Positions 17,087-25,948 of a stretch of 64,000 nucleotides of DNA are shown here, in pieces. Made by a program: the position numbers and the translations under genes. Each line of letters begins with the position of its first letter. The first letter of the stretch is position 1. Under the pieces are notes generated by a model. It was not told the DNA's origin, searched no databases, and saw nothing but the letters and a program-made list of their open reading frames with translations. The DNA is from Hyphomicrobiales bacterium (lineage in GTDB: Bacteria; Pseudomonadota; Alphaproteobacteria; Rhizobiales; Rhizobiaceae): positions 310,001 to 374,000 of the forward strand of contig JAFKJU010000006.1 of the NCBI GenBank assembly GCA_017305935.1, in the 5' to 3' direction.

Positions 17087-18016
17087 CTAGACGGGATTCG
17101 CGTTCGGCGAAGAAACCGCGTCCTGCTGTCTTGCGACACCCAGCAGCCATTTGTGGAACCTCAGTCCGAACGGCTTTTCGAGGGCGGTTCTGTCCCATGC
17201 CAGATAATAGCTTTCGGGCAACCGCATGCGGATGTCGAAGGGGACGATCAGCGTGCCGGCTGCGACCTCTTCCTGCACCATCGAAAGCTGTGCAAGCACG
17301 AAGCCCCTTCCATTTGCGGCCGCATCGATAGCGCTGCTCGACAGGGTGAAGGAAAGACCTGAAAACGTCTGATGGCCGTCAGCGGAGATCAGCTTCGCCC
17401 AATCCTTCCATTGCGGAGAAGCCTTGTAGTCAGCCTCCCATTCCACGTTGAGAAGCGGGAAGGTGAGAATGTCCTGCGGACATTGCGGAACGCGGCTGGA
17501 AATCAGCGCGGGCGAACAGGCCGGAACGACCCAGTCCGTGAACAGATGTGCAACGTGTTCATGCACATGGGAGCGTCGGCCATAGGTGATGCGGAAGTCC
17601 ACTTCTTCCGCACCGAGTCGAGGTTCCTGTTCCTGCCCGAGAATGCGCACGTTCGAGTCTGGACAGAGGGATTGCCAATCGAAGATTTTGCGGCTGATCC
17701 ATCTGCTCGCCACCGATGACAGAGCGCTGAGCACGACGCCGCTCTCATTCCTGGCGCGCGTCAGCACGTTTGCGGCATGGGAGAGCTGCTGAAACCCCTT
17801 GGCGACTTCACGATAATAAAGTCGCCCCCAGGCGGACAGCTCCACGCGCCGGCCGCGACGCTCCAGGAGCGTCAGTCCCAGACATTGCTCCAGGTTGCGA
17901 ACCAGTTGGCTGATCGCCCCCGGCGAAACGTCGAGATCGGCCGCGGCCGCACTGACCGAGCCGCAACGCCCGATCGCCTCAAAGGCTTGTAGGCCGCGCA
18001 GGGACGGCTTGGACAT
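17087..18016 (-). CDS. LysR-family transcriptional regulator (GcvA-like)
   Basis: 309 residues. The N-terminal winged helix-turn-helix (LRGLQAFEAIGRCGSVSAAA, about 5-65) is followed by a LysR substrate-binding domain. The start at 18016 follows AAGGAG; the open frame runs upstream through the divergent promoter and is not coding there. The gene is divergent from the Rieske oxygenase, and a TTTAGAA-T-TTCTAAA repeat lies between the two. It most likely activates the oxygenase and downstream transport genes in response to their substrate. Confidence 0.9.
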   Translation of the reverse strand: MSKPSLRGLQAFEAIGRCGSVSAAAADLDVSPGAISQLVRNLEQCLGLTLLERRGRRVELSAWGRLYYREVAKGFQQLSHAANVLTRARNESGVVLSALSSVASRWISRKIFDWQSLCPDSNVRILGQEQEPRLGAEEVDFRITYGRRSHVHEHVAHLFTDWVVPACSPALISSRVPQCPQDILTFPLLNVEWEADYKASPQWKDWAKLISADGHQTFSGLSFTLSSSAIDAAANGRGFVLAQLSMVQEEVAAGTLIVPFDIRMRLPESYYLAWDRTALEKPFGLRFHKWLLGVARQQDAVSSPNANPV

Positions 18017-18041
18017 CAAGGTCTCCTTGTCAGAAATGCAA

Positions 18042-18056
18042 TTTAGAATTTCTAAA
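18042..18056. promoter_or_regulatory. Candidate LysR operator in divergent promoter
   Basis: Perfect inverted repeat TTTAGAA-T-TTCTAAA midway between the LysR gene and the Rieske oxygenase gene. It is AT-rich and the right size for a LysR dimer recognition site. Confidence 0.55.
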
Positions 18057-18134
18057 AAAGAACGCAGGTGCTGGCAACTTGTTGACGCGAAAAAAACAGC
18101 GAACATGCCCTTACCAAAAAGCAAGGAGAGCGAA

Positions 18135-19181
18135 ATGTTTCTCAAGAACGCCTGGTATGTCGCGGCCTGGGATCACGAGATCGGCCGCGAGTTGAAGCCG
18201 GTTACCATCCTCGGCGAAAACATCGTCCTCTATCGGCTGCAGGACGGCCAGCCCGCAGCACTTGAAGACGCCTGTCCGCATCGCAAGCTGCCGCTGTCCA
18301 TGGGCCGCATCAAGGGCGACGATGTCGAATGCGGCTATCACGGCCTGACCTTCGACTGTTCCGGCACCTGCACCCGCGTGCCCGGCGCCGAGCGTATTCC
18401 GCATGTCGCCAAGGTGCGCTCCTATCCGGTTCACGAGCGCTACGGCCTGTTGTGGATCTGGATGGGCGAGGCCGAGAAGGCGGATCCGAAGGATATCTTC
18501 GAGGTCGAGTATTTCGGCGATCCCGCCTGGGGCGTCAATCGCGGCGAGTCGATGACGCTCAACTGCAACTATCTCTACATGACGGACAATCTTCTCGATC
18601 CGTCGCATGTCGCCTGGGTCCACCAATCGTCCTTCGCAAGCTCGGCCTGCGAGGAAACGCCGCTGGAAACGACCGTGAAGGACAACGGCGTGACGGTGTG
18701 GCGCTGGATGATCGATTCCGAGCCGGCGCCCTTTTATGCGCCCTTCCTGCAATTCGAGGGCAATACCGACCGCAAGCAGCATTACGAGGTGCGCTACCCC
18801 AGCAATGCCATCATCAAGGCGATCTTCGCGCCCGCCCATACCGGCGGCGAAGGCAAGGCGCTGCCGGAAAATACCTTCCTGATGGACAGCTACAACTTCA
18901 TGACTCCGGTCGACGAGAACCGCACCAAATATTACTGGTTCCAGATGCGCAATTTTGCGCCCGACGACGCCGACGTCTCGGCCCGCTTCGCCAAATCCGT
19001 GCGCGGCGCTTTCGAGGAGGACCGGGTGGTGCTGGAGGCCGTCCATCACGGCATGGCCATCATGCAGACGCCGAACCTCGATCTCAAGATCGACGTCGGT
19101 CCGATGCGCTTCCGCCGCAAGCTGGCGCAGATGATCGCCGCCGAGGCGCAGGCCGCCACGACGGCCGCCGCCGCAGAGTAA
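18135..19181 (+). CDS. Rieske non-haem iron oxygenase, VanA-like (demethylase oxygenase component)
   Basis: 348 residues beginning MFLKNAWYVAAWDHEIG, the hallmark opening of vanillate O-demethylase-type oxygenases. The Rieske ligands CPHRK...CGYHG lie at about residues 46-68. The mononuclear iron ligands follow in NLLDPSHVAWVHQSSF at about 150-166. The start at 18135 follows AAGGAGAG. It hydroxylates a methoxy, N-methyl or similar group using electrons from the reductase encoded 12 bases downstream. The rest of the cluster (aminotransferase-like, peptidase-like, amino-acid importer) suggests a nitrogenous, amino-acid-like substrate rather than vanillate. Confidence 0.88.
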   Translation: MFLKNAWYVAAWDHEIGRELKPVTILGENIVLYRLQDGQPAALEDACPHRKLPLSMGRIKGDDVECGYHGLTFDCSGTCTRVPGAERIPHVAKVRSYPVHERYGLLWIWMGEAEKADPKDIFEVEYFGDPAWGVNRGESMTLNCNYLYMTDNLLDPSHVAWVHQSSFASSACEETPLETTVKDNGVTVWRWMIDSEPAPFYAPFLQFEGNTDRKQHYEVRYPSNAIIKAIFAPAHTGGEGKALPENTFLMDSYNFMTPVDENRTKYYWFQMRNFAPDDADVSARFAKSVRGAFEEDRVVLEAVHHGMAIMQTPNLDLKIDVGPMRFRRKLAQMIAAEAQAATTAAAAE

Positions 19182-19193
19182 GGACCGCCCCGG

Positions 19194-20282
19194 ATGAGCG
19201 ACGCCGCGGCCTCGCGCTTCCGCCCCTTCGAGGTCGTCTCGAAGAAACGCGAAAGCGCCACCATCACCTCTTTCCGCCTCGCGCCACTGGATGGTGGGCA
19301 GTGGCGGCCGTTCGAGGCGGGACAGTTCCTCACCCTGCGCATTCCCGACGGCAAGGGCGGATACGCCCTGCGCAACTACACCGTCTCCTCCTCGCCACGC
19401 GAGGAAGGCAGCTATCGCATCACGGTGAAGCGCGAGGCCGCCCCCTCGGACGAGGTGCCGCAGGGCCTGAGCTCCTGCTGGCTGCATGACGAGGTCGAGC
19501 CGGGCGCCGTCATCGAGATCGACACGCCGCGCGGCGGCTTCAAGCTCGATGCGGCGAGCACACGGCCCGTGGTCCTGCTGTCCGGCGGCGTCGGGCTGAC
19601 GCCGACGGTCTCGATGCTCAACGTGCTGGCGCGGGAAAGCGAACGGCCCGTCTGGTTCATCCATGCCTGCGACAGCGCCGAGGTCCATGCCCTGCGTGAC
19701 GAGGTCGAGGCGCTGGCGGCCTTGCGCCCTGGCATCTCCGTCCATTTCTGCTACCGCTTCGCCGGGGATGGCGACCGCTGCCATTCCAGGGGTTTCCTGT
19801 CGCGCGACACGCTGCAAAGCCTGCTACCCCTCGACGATTACGACATCTACATGTGCGGCCCGCCGCCCTTCATGCAGGCGCTTTACGGCATCCTGACCGG
19901 GCTCGGCGTGCGCAAGGAACGCATCGCCTATGAATTCTTCGGCCCGGCGAGCCTGCTGACGGCTGAGGGCGAAACGCCCGCCCGGAAGGCACCGCCGGCA
20001 CCCGCGCCAGTGGCGGCCGAGGACGGCGGCGTAAAGATCGTCCTCGAAAAATCGGGGCGCAGCTTTGCCTGGGATGGGGCGAGCGAATCTATCCTCGCCT
20101 TCCTGGAAGCGCAGGGTATCGAGCCCGCCTTCTCCTGCCGGGCCGGCGTCTGCGGCACCTGCGAGCAGGGCCTCGTCTCCGGCGAGGTCGATTATTTCGA
20201 GGAGCCGCTCGACGACATGCCTGCCGACCGGGTACTGCTCTGCTGCACCCGCCCGAAATCCTCCGTCGTGCTCGATCTTTGA
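19194..20282 (+). CDS. FNR-type reductase with C-terminal [2Fe-2S] ferredoxin domain (Rieske oxygenase partner)
   Basis: 362 residues. An FAD-binding barrel (about 8-110, with RNYTVSSSP) and an NAD(P)H-binding domain (about 120-240, GGVGLTPTVSML) are followed by an Ala/Pro-rich linker (about 258-278). A plant-type ferredoxin domain ends the protein, with cysteines in CRAGVCGTC (about 315-323) and a fourth near 353. It passes electrons from NAD(P)H to the Rieske oxygenase immediately upstream. Domain order matches the reductases of glycine-betaine and stachydrine demethylases as well as VanB-like proteins. Confidence 0.9.
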   Translation: MSDAAASRFRPFEVVSKKRESATITSFRLAPLDGGQWRPFEAGQFLTLRIPDGKGGYALRNYTVSSSPREEGSYRITVKREAAPSDEVPQGLSSCWLHDEVEPGAVIEIDTPRGGFKLDAASTRPVVLLSGGVGLTPTVSMLNVLARESERPVWFIHACDSAEVHALRDEVEALAALRPGISVHFCYRFAGDGDRCHSRGFLSRDTLQSLLPLDDYDIYMCGPPPFMQALYGILTGLGVRKERIAYEFFGPASLLTAEGETPARKAPPAPAPVAAEDGGVKIVLEKSGRSFAWDGASESILAFLEAQGIEPAFSCRAGVCGTCEQGLVSGEVDYFEEPLDDMPADRVLLCCTRPKSSVVLDL

Positions 20283-20314
20283 GCATGGCGCCCGCATTTC
20301 CCGAAGGAGGCCCC

Positions 20315-21424
20315 GTGACGACACCGACCCGCACCGAAATTCCGCTCAATCCGCATGTATCGAGTCTGCCGCCCTACAATGCCGGGATGAACATTGCCGC
20401 CGCGAGGCTGCGCAGCGGCCGGCAGGATATCGCCGCACTCGCCAGCAACGAAAACCCGGACGGATGCTCGCCGAAGGTGACGGCCGCGCTCGCCGGCCTC
20501 AACCCGGCGCGGTATTGCGATCCGGCCTGCACGGCCTTGCGGACCGCACTCGGCGAAAAGCTGGGCATCGCCACGGATCGCATCGTCGTCGGCAACGGTT
20601 CGGAGGAAATGATCGCGGCGGTCTGCCGGGCGGTGCTGCGGCCCGGGGCCGTCGTCGCCACCATCTGTCCCGGCTTCGGCTTGCACGAGATCGAGGCGCT
20701 GGCCAATGGCGCGACCGTCGAGAAAGTCGCGATGCGCGCGGATCTGGATTTCGATATTCCGGCGATCCTGACCATGCTCGAAAAGGCGCCGGCGATCTTC
20801 TTCCTATCCTCGCCCTCCAATCCTGTCGGCCCAGCGCTCGATCGCGACGGCCTTGGCCGCATCGTCGCGGCCGTGCGGCCCGAAACCTTGCTGGTGCTGG
20901 ACGAGGCCTATTTCGAATTCACCGACGACGGCCTGCCGGACGGCCTTGCCGCGCTCTGCGCCTCGCCCCTCTCCTTCGTGGTGCTGCGCACCTTTTCCAA
21001 GGCTTATGGGCTGGCGGGCCTGCGAGTCGGCTATGCCGTGACCTCGGATGCGCGGCTGGCGCGCGCCATGACCGCCGCCAAGACGCCGTTCAACGTCAAT
21101 GCCGCAGCACAGGCTGCGGCAGTCGCAGCGCTGGAGGACGAGGCGTGGATGCGCGCATCGGTCTCGGCACTGAAGGCCGAGCGGGAGCGGGTCGCCGCCG
21201 CCATTGCCGCGATGGACCTGCCGGCAGCGCGTTCGCAGACGAATTTCCTGTTCCTCGACGTGCGCCGCGACAGCCAGGCGGCGATGGAGCATTTCCTGTC
21301 GAACGGCATCATCGTCAAGCCGTGGAAGGAAAAGGGCTTCGAAAGCTTCATCCGCGTGACCATCGGCACGCCATCCGACAATGACCGTTTTCTCGATGCG
21401 CTTCGCGCGTTAGCGATCGGTTGA
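20315..21424 (+). CDS. Histidinol-phosphate aminotransferase-like PLP enzyme
   Basis: 369 residues of the class I/II aminotransferase fold: ASNENPDGCSPKV near the N-terminus, LDEAYFEF in the middle, and the PLP lysine in RTFSKAYGLAGLRVGY near residue 229. A GTG start at 20315 is chosen because AAGGAGG precedes it directly; an ATG at 20285 has no such site. Set in a Rieske oxygenase and amino-acid importer operon, it is probably a catabolic aminotransferase for the imported compound and not the biosynthetic HisC. Other his genes are absent from the window. Confidence 0.82.
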   Translation: MTTPTRTEIPLNPHVSSLPPYNAGMNIAAARLRSGRQDIAALASNENPDGCSPKVTAALAGLNPARYCDPACTALRTALGEKLGIATDRIVVGNGSEEMIAAVCRAVLRPGAVVATICPGFGLHEIEALANGATVEKVAMRADLDFDIPAILTMLEKAPAIFFLSSPSNPVGPALDRDGLGRIVAAVRPETLLVLDEAYFEFTDDGLPDGLAALCASPLSFVVLRTFSKAYGLAGLRVGYAVTSDARLARAMTAAKTPFNVNAAAQAAAVAALEDEAWMRASVSALKAERERVAAAIAAMDLPAARSQTNFLFLDVRRDSQAAMEHFLSNGIIVKPWKEKGFESFIRVTIGTPSDNDRFLDALRALAIG

Positions 21425-21487
21425 CGCCGGCCGGCGTCCCCCACCAAACAGAACAGGGACCGGACCACGGTCCCATGGGAACGAACA

Positions 21488-23500
21488 ATGAGCGGAAACG
21501 CAATTCTGCACACGACAAACCGGGAGCACTGTCGCATGTCCCCTTCGACGCCGTCCGGGCTTTTCGCCGGTGACTTTTCCGCGCTCCGTGCCCGCTTCCT
21601 GGCCGCCGCGCGGCAGGCGGGCGCCGATCTCGTCGAATACCTGCATCCGCTGCACGGACCGAACGGCGAGCGCCTGGCGACCGACGTCGCCTATCTCGGC
21701 CGCAACGATGCGAAAAAACTGCTGGTGCTGGTCTCGGGCACGCATGGGGTCGAAGGCCCCTTCGGCTCGGCCTGCCAGACCGCCTGGCTGTCGCAGAATT
21801 CGCCCTGGCAGCTTGCCGACGACACCGCCGTGCTGGTCATCCACCTCATCAATCCCTGGGGCACGGCCTGGCAACGCCGGGTCAACGAGGACAATGTCGA
21901 CCTCAACCGCAATTTCATCGACTGGCAGAAGGGCGCGCCGAAAAACGAGCGCTATGCCGCCCTTCACGACGCGCTGGTCTGCCACGCCTGGGAAGGCCCG
22001 GAACGCGACCGGGCGCAGGAGGCCTTCGAGGCCGCCAAGCGGCAGCATGGCGGCTATGCCGGCCTCGCCCCGATCATCGAGGCCGGGCAATACGATTTCC
22101 CGGACGGCCTCTTCTATGGCGGCGACGGCCCCGTCTGGTCCAACCGCACGCTCAACGAGATTCTCTCGACCTTCGCGCAGCAGGCCCAACAGGTCGTCGT
22201 CTTCGACCTGCATACCGGCGCCGGCCCCTATGGCTATCCCGCGCTGCTCTCGGTCGCCGAAAACGAGCATGCCGGGCTCGACTGGGGGCGGCAGATTTTC
22301 GGCCCGGCGCTCTCCGTCGTCGTGACCGGCACGAATGCGACGACCGGCACCGGCATCGCCGCGACGGCGACCGGCTATGTCTCGGCCGCCGTTCGCCATG
22401 CCCTGCCGCAGGCGCGCGTCCTGCCGCTGGTCGTCGAATGCGGCACGCTGGACGGCGCCACGGTTTCCGACGCGGTGCAGGCCGACAACTGGCTGCACCT
22501 GTTCGGCAAGGTCGACTCGCCGCTGGGTGCGAAGATCAAGCAGACATTGCGCGCCGCCTTCATCCCCGAGGATGCCGACTGGCGGGGCACCTGCCTTGCG
22601 ACGGCGCTGCGCCATTTCGACCGCGCCTTTGCCGACCTGAAGGCAGTCGGCGGCGCCGGCGAAGAAAAGCCCCTGCCCGCTGCCGCCGCCGTCTCGGTCG
22701 TGCCGCATCCGGAAGCAACGACCCCACGCGCCGGCGGGCGCCCGGCGCTGGAGGTGCAGGACATCCACAAGCGGTTCGGCTCGCTCTCGGTGCTCAACGG
22801 CGTCAGCCTGACGGCCCAGCCGGGCGAGGTCGTGTCGATGATCGGCTCCTCCGGCTCCGGCAAGAGCACCTTCCTGCGCTGCCTCAACCTGCTGGAACAG
22901 CCGAACGACGGGCGCATCGTCATCGACGGCGAGGAAATCCGCATGAAGAAGGCGGCGGACGGCAGCGCCGCCCCGGCCGACATGCGCCAGGTCGAGCGCA
23001 TCCGCTCGCGCGTCGGCATGGTGTTCCAGAACTTCAACCTCTGGCCGCACATGACCGTGCTCGAAAACATCGTCGAAGCGCCGCTGCATGTGCTGAAGGA
23101 GAGCAAGCAGGAGGCCGTCGACCACGCGCATGCGCTTTTGAAGAAGGTGGGCCTCTCGGAAAAACATGCGCAATATCCCGGCCAGCTCTCCGGCGGCCAG
23201 CAGCAGCGCGCCGCCATCGCCCGCACGCTCGCCATGCGCCCGAAACTCATCCTGCTGGACGAACCGACCTCGGCGCTCGATCCCGAGCTGGTCGGCGAAG
23301 TCCTGCGGGTCATCCGGCAACTGGCCGAAGAAGGCAATACGATGATCCTCGTGACGCATGAAATGCAGTTCGCGCGCGAGGTCTCACACAAGATTCTCTT
23401 CCTCCACCAGGGAAAGGTCGAGGAAGAGGGTGCGCCGGCGGAGATATTCACCAATCCGCGCTCCGAACGCATGCGCCAGTTCCTGGCCCGTACGCTCTGA
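21488..23500 (+). CDS. Fusion of M14-type metallopeptidase (DUF2817) and polar amino-acid ABC transporter ATPase
   Basis: 670 residues encoding two proteins in one frame. About 20-390 is a DUF2817/M14-like hydrolase: the zinc motif HGVE (His86-Glu89 in SGTHGVEG), a later zinc His in FDLHTGAG (about 241), and a catalytic-type Glu in VVECGTLDG (about 316). After a short Ala/Pro-rich linker (about 392-415) comes a GlnQ/HisP-type ATPase: Walker A GSSGSGKST (about 453-461), signature LSGGQQQR (about 567-574) and Walker B LILLDEPTSALD (about 587-598). No stop or frameshift separates them. The binding protein and two permeases follow. An alternative start is ATG 21536. The ATPase powers import; the peptidase half may process the imported conjugate in the cytoplasm. 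Confidence 0.9.
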   Translation: MSGNAILHTTNREHCRMSPSTPSGLFAGDFSALRARFLAAARQAGADLVEYLHPLHGPNGERLATDVAYLGRNDAKKLLVLVSGTHGVEGPFGSACQTAWLSQNSPWQLADDTAVLVIHLINPWGTAWQRRVNEDNVDLNRNFIDWQKGAPKNERYAALHDALVCHAWEGPERDRAQEAFEAAKRQHGGYAGLAPIIEAGQYDFPDGLFYGGDGPVWSNRTLNEILSTFAQQAQQVVVFDLHTGAGPYGYPALLSVAENEHAGLDWGRQIFGPALSVVVTGTNATTGTGIAATATGYVSAAVRHALPQARVLPLVVECGTLDGATVSDAVQADNWLHLFGKVDSPLGAKIKQTLRAAFIPEDADWRGTCLATALRHFDRAFADLKAVGGAGEEKPLPAAAAVSVVPHPEATTPRAGGRPALEVQDIHKRFGSLSVLNGVSLTAQPGEVVSMIGSSGSGKSTFLRCLNLLEQPNDGRIVIDGEEIRMKKAADGSAAPADMRQVERIRSRVGMVFQNFNLWPHMTVLENIVEAPLHVLKESKQEAVDHAHALLKKVGLSEKHAQYPGQLSGGQQQRAAIARTLAMRPKLILLDEPTSALDPELVGEVLRVIRQLAEEGNTMILVTHEMQFAREVSHKILFLHQGKVEEEGAPAEIFTNPRSERMRQFLARTL

Positions 23501-23553
23501 CGCCCGCCAGCTTTTTCCGCCCAACAACGAAGCTCAACATGGGGAACCAGAAC

Positions 23554-24351
23554 ATGAAGCTGAAAAGTCTGTTGCTCGCAACGCTGTTCGCCGCCGGTCT
23601 CACGACGGCGCAGGCGGCCGAAGGCGAATTGTTGATCGGCACCGAAGGCGCCTATCCGCCGTGGAGCATGGCCGATGCGGCCGGGAATGTCACCGGCTTC
23701 GACGCCGATGTCGGCAACCTGCTCTGCGCCAAGCTGGAAGTGAAGTGCCAGTTCGTCGTCCAGGCCTTCGACGGCCTGATCCCGGCGCTGAAGGCCAAGC
23801 GTTTCGACGTCATCATCTCCGGCATGTCGATCACCAACGACCGCAAGAAGGAAATCAACTTTTCCATCGGCTATGCCGAGCTTGCCAACATGTTCGTTGC
23901 GCCGAAGACCTCCGATCTCGCCGGCATCAAGGATTTCGACAGCCTGATCAAGGCACTCGACGGCAAGAAGGTCGGCGTGCAGGCCGGCACGACCCACGCC
24001 CATTACCTCGAAAAGAACGTGCCGAATGCCGACCTGAAGACCTACGACACGCTCGACCAGATGCAGATCGACCTGGCCAGCGGCCGCGTCGATACGGCCT
24101 TTTCGGACGCCTCCGCCCTGGAGGATTTTCTCGCCAAGCCTGAAGGCAAGGATTTCCAGCTCATCGACGTCAAGATCGCCAGTTCCTCCGATCCGACGCT
24201 CGGCGAAGGCATCGGCGTCGGCATCGCCCAGGAGAACACCGAGCTGAAGGCCCGCATCGACAAGGCGCTGTGCGAGCTGGTCGCCGACGGCTCGATCGGC
24301 AAGGCCAGCCAGACATGGTTCAAGACCGACATCTCCCGGCCCTGCAAATAA
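23554..24351 (+). CDS. Polar amino-acid ABC transporter periplasmic binding protein
   Basis: 265 residues with a clear Sec signal peptide (MKLKSLLLATLFAAGLTTAQA), then a family-3 solute-binding fold: GTEGAYPPWSMAD near the mature N-terminus, FDVIISGMSITNDRKKEI (about 90-107), and KKVGVQAGTTHAHYL. Family 3 binds amino acids or opine-like compounds. The ATG at 23554 is preferred for its spaced GGGGAA; an in-frame ATG at 23539 would add five residues. Its gene follows the peptidase-ATPase fusion and precedes the permeases. A strong hairpin just after the stop may stabilise the upstream mRNA. Confidence 0.92.
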   Translation: MKLKSLLLATLFAAGLTTAQAAEGELLIGTEGAYPPWSMADAAGNVTGFDADVGNLLCAKLEVKCQFVVQAFDGLIPALKAKRFDVIISGMSITNDRKKEINFSIGYAELANMFVAPKTSDLAGIKDFDSLIKALDGKKVGVQAGTTHAHYLEKNVPNADLKTYDTLDQMQIDLASGRVDTAFSDASALEDFLAKPEGKDFQLIDVKIASSSDPTLGEGIGVGIAQENTELKARIDKALCELVADGSIGKASQTWFKTDISRPCK

Positions 24352-24361
24352 GACCAATGCG

Positions 24362-24389
24362 GCGTCTCCCGGAGCTTTCCGGGAGGCGC
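24362..24389 (+). other. Intercistronic hairpin after binding-protein gene
   Basis: Arms of 12 bases (GCGTCTCCCGGA and TCCGGGAGGCGC, one mismatch) around a four-base loop, between the binding protein and first permease genes. No T-run follows. It probably stabilises the abundant binding-protein mRNA and limits read-through into the permeases. Confidence 0.6.
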
Positions 24390-24428
24390 TGTCTCCGACA
24401 GGACAACAGACAGGTTTGGGCTGCTTCG

Positions 24429-25136
24429 ATGGAATTTGGATTATGGCAGGTATGGGAGGGCGGCTGGATTGCCGCCATCCTGCGCGGCGCGGCGATCACC
24501 GTCGCGCTCGGGCTGGCGAGCATGGCCTTCGGCATCGTCATCGGCACCGCCTGCGGGTTGATAAAATGGGCGCGGATTTTTCCGCTGACGCTGGTCGTCG
24601 ATTTTTACACGTCCATCGTGCGCGGCGTGCCGGAACTGCTCATCATCTATCTGCTGTTCTTCTCCTCGGTGGAGTTCGTGGCCCGTGTCGCGACCGCCTT
24701 CGGTTACGCGGGGCTGGCCGGCAACGGCTATGCCTTCGTCATCGCCGTCGTCGCCATCGCCGCGATTTCCGGGGCCTATTCGACCGAGGTGGTGCGCGGC
24801 GCGCTGGCGGCCATTCCCGCCGGCCATATCGAGGCGGCGCGGGCGCTCGGCATTCCCGGCAGGCGCATCTTTCGCCGCATCATCGCGCCGCAGATGCTGC
24901 GGATTGCCGTGCCCGGCATGAACAATGTCTGGCAGACCACGATCAAGGACACCGCCCTCGTCTCCGTGGTCGGGTTGCAGGAGCTGATGCGCGCCGCCTT
25001 CGTCGGCGCCGGCTCGACCCGGCATCCCTTCATCTTCTATTTCATCGCCGCGGTCGTCTATCTCGCGATCACGCTGGTCAGCCAGGGAGGCTTCGACCGG
25101 GTCGAGCGCCTGCTGCGGCTTCGTTCGGGGAAATAA
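24429..25136 (+). CDS. Polar amino-acid ABC transporter permease (HisQ-like)
   Basis: 235 residues, several hydrophobic spans starting ILRGAAITVALGLASMAFGI. The EAA loop that docks the ATPase is visible as GHIEAARALGIPGRRIF. The start at 24429 begins the first membrane segment; the frame upstream overlaps the binding-protein gene and hairpin. It should pair with the permease three bases downstream as a heterodimer. Confidence 0.9.
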   Translation: MEFGLWQVWEGGWIAAILRGAAITVALGLASMAFGIVIGTACGLIKWARIFPLTLVVDFYTSIVRGVPELLIIYLLFFSSVEFVARVATAFGYAGLAGNGYAFVIAVVAIAAISGAYSTEVVRGALAAIPAGHIEAARALGIPGRRIFRRIIAPQMLRIAVPGMNNVWQTTIKDTALVSVVGLQELMRAAFVGAGSTRHPFIFYFIAAVVYLAITLVSQGGFDRVERLLRLRSGK

Positions 25137-25139
25137 GCC

Positions 25140-25850
25140 ATGGATTTCGAACTCGTCCGCCTCGCCGTTCCGACGCTTGCCAAGGGCCTGTGGCTCACCG
25201 CCCTGCTGACCGTTACCTCCGTCGCCATCGGCTTCAATCTCGGGCTGGCGCTCGCCGTCATGCGCCTGTCGAAGAACAGGCTGCTGAGCGGCTTCGCCAA
25301 GGGCTACAGCACCGTGTTTCGCGGCACGCCGCTGCTCGTCCAGCTCTTCCTGTTCTATTACGGCCTCGGTCAGCTGCCCTTCGTGCGCGACAATCCCGTG
25401 CTGTGGTGGATCATCGGCGACGGCGCCCATTGCGCGGTGATGGCGCTGGCGCTCAACACCGCCGCCTATACCTCGGAAATCCTGCGCGGCGGCCTGCTGT
25501 CGATCCCGGCCGGGTTGATGGAGGCGGCGCAGGCCTGCGGCATGTCGCGGCTCCTGTGCTTCCGCCGCATCGCCTTTCCGCTGGCCATCCGCCAGGCGCT
25601 GCCGGCCTATGGCAACGAACTGGTCCTCGTCGTCAAGGGCACCAGCCTCGCCTCGACGATCACGGTGCTCGAAATCACCGGCCACGCGAAGCGGCTGATG
25701 AGCCAGACCTACGCGATCCTCGAGATCTTCGCCATCGCCGGCTTGCTCTATCTGTTCATCAATCTGGTGCTCATCACACTCATCCGGCTGCTTGAGGCAC
25801 GACTGACCCGTTACCTGCCCTATCGATCCGGGGCGAGGCGCGCCGCGTGA
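25140..25850 (+). CDS. Polar amino-acid ABC transporter permease (HisM-like)
   Basis: 236-residue membrane protein, second permease of the importer. It has the HisM-type opening (LAKGLWLTALLTVTSVAIGF), RGTPLLVQLFLFYYGL, and the ATPase-docking EAA loop GLMEAAQACGMSRLLCFRRI. Three bases separate it from the preceding permease stop. It is the last gene of the Rieske/aminotransferase/importer operon. Confidence 0.9.
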   Translation: MDFELVRLAVPTLAKGLWLTALLTVTSVAIGFNLGLALAVMRLSKNRLLSGFAKGYSTVFRGTPLLVQLFLFYYGLGQLPFVRDNPVLWWIIGDGAHCAVMALALNTAAYTSEILRGGLLSIPAGLMEAAQACGMSRLLCFRRIAFPLAIRQALPAYGNELVLVVKGTSLASTITVLEITGHAKRLMSQTYAILEIFAIAGLLYLFINLVLITLIRLLEARLTRYLPYRSGARRAA

Positions 25851-25948
25851 CGGAGCCAGACCGTCTGCGCGATCTTCCGCCCTGAACGCCGCGGCTAACT
25901 CGCTCCGCCGCTGAACACCCGTTTCGCCAGCCTCCCACCATTTTCGAT

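Noticed and set aside
18111-23359. Long minus-strand frames opposite the Rieske oxygenase and the peptidase-ATPase fusion
   Set aside because: Shadows of conserved coding sequence on the plus strand; composition is Arg/Gly/Ala-rich without motifs.
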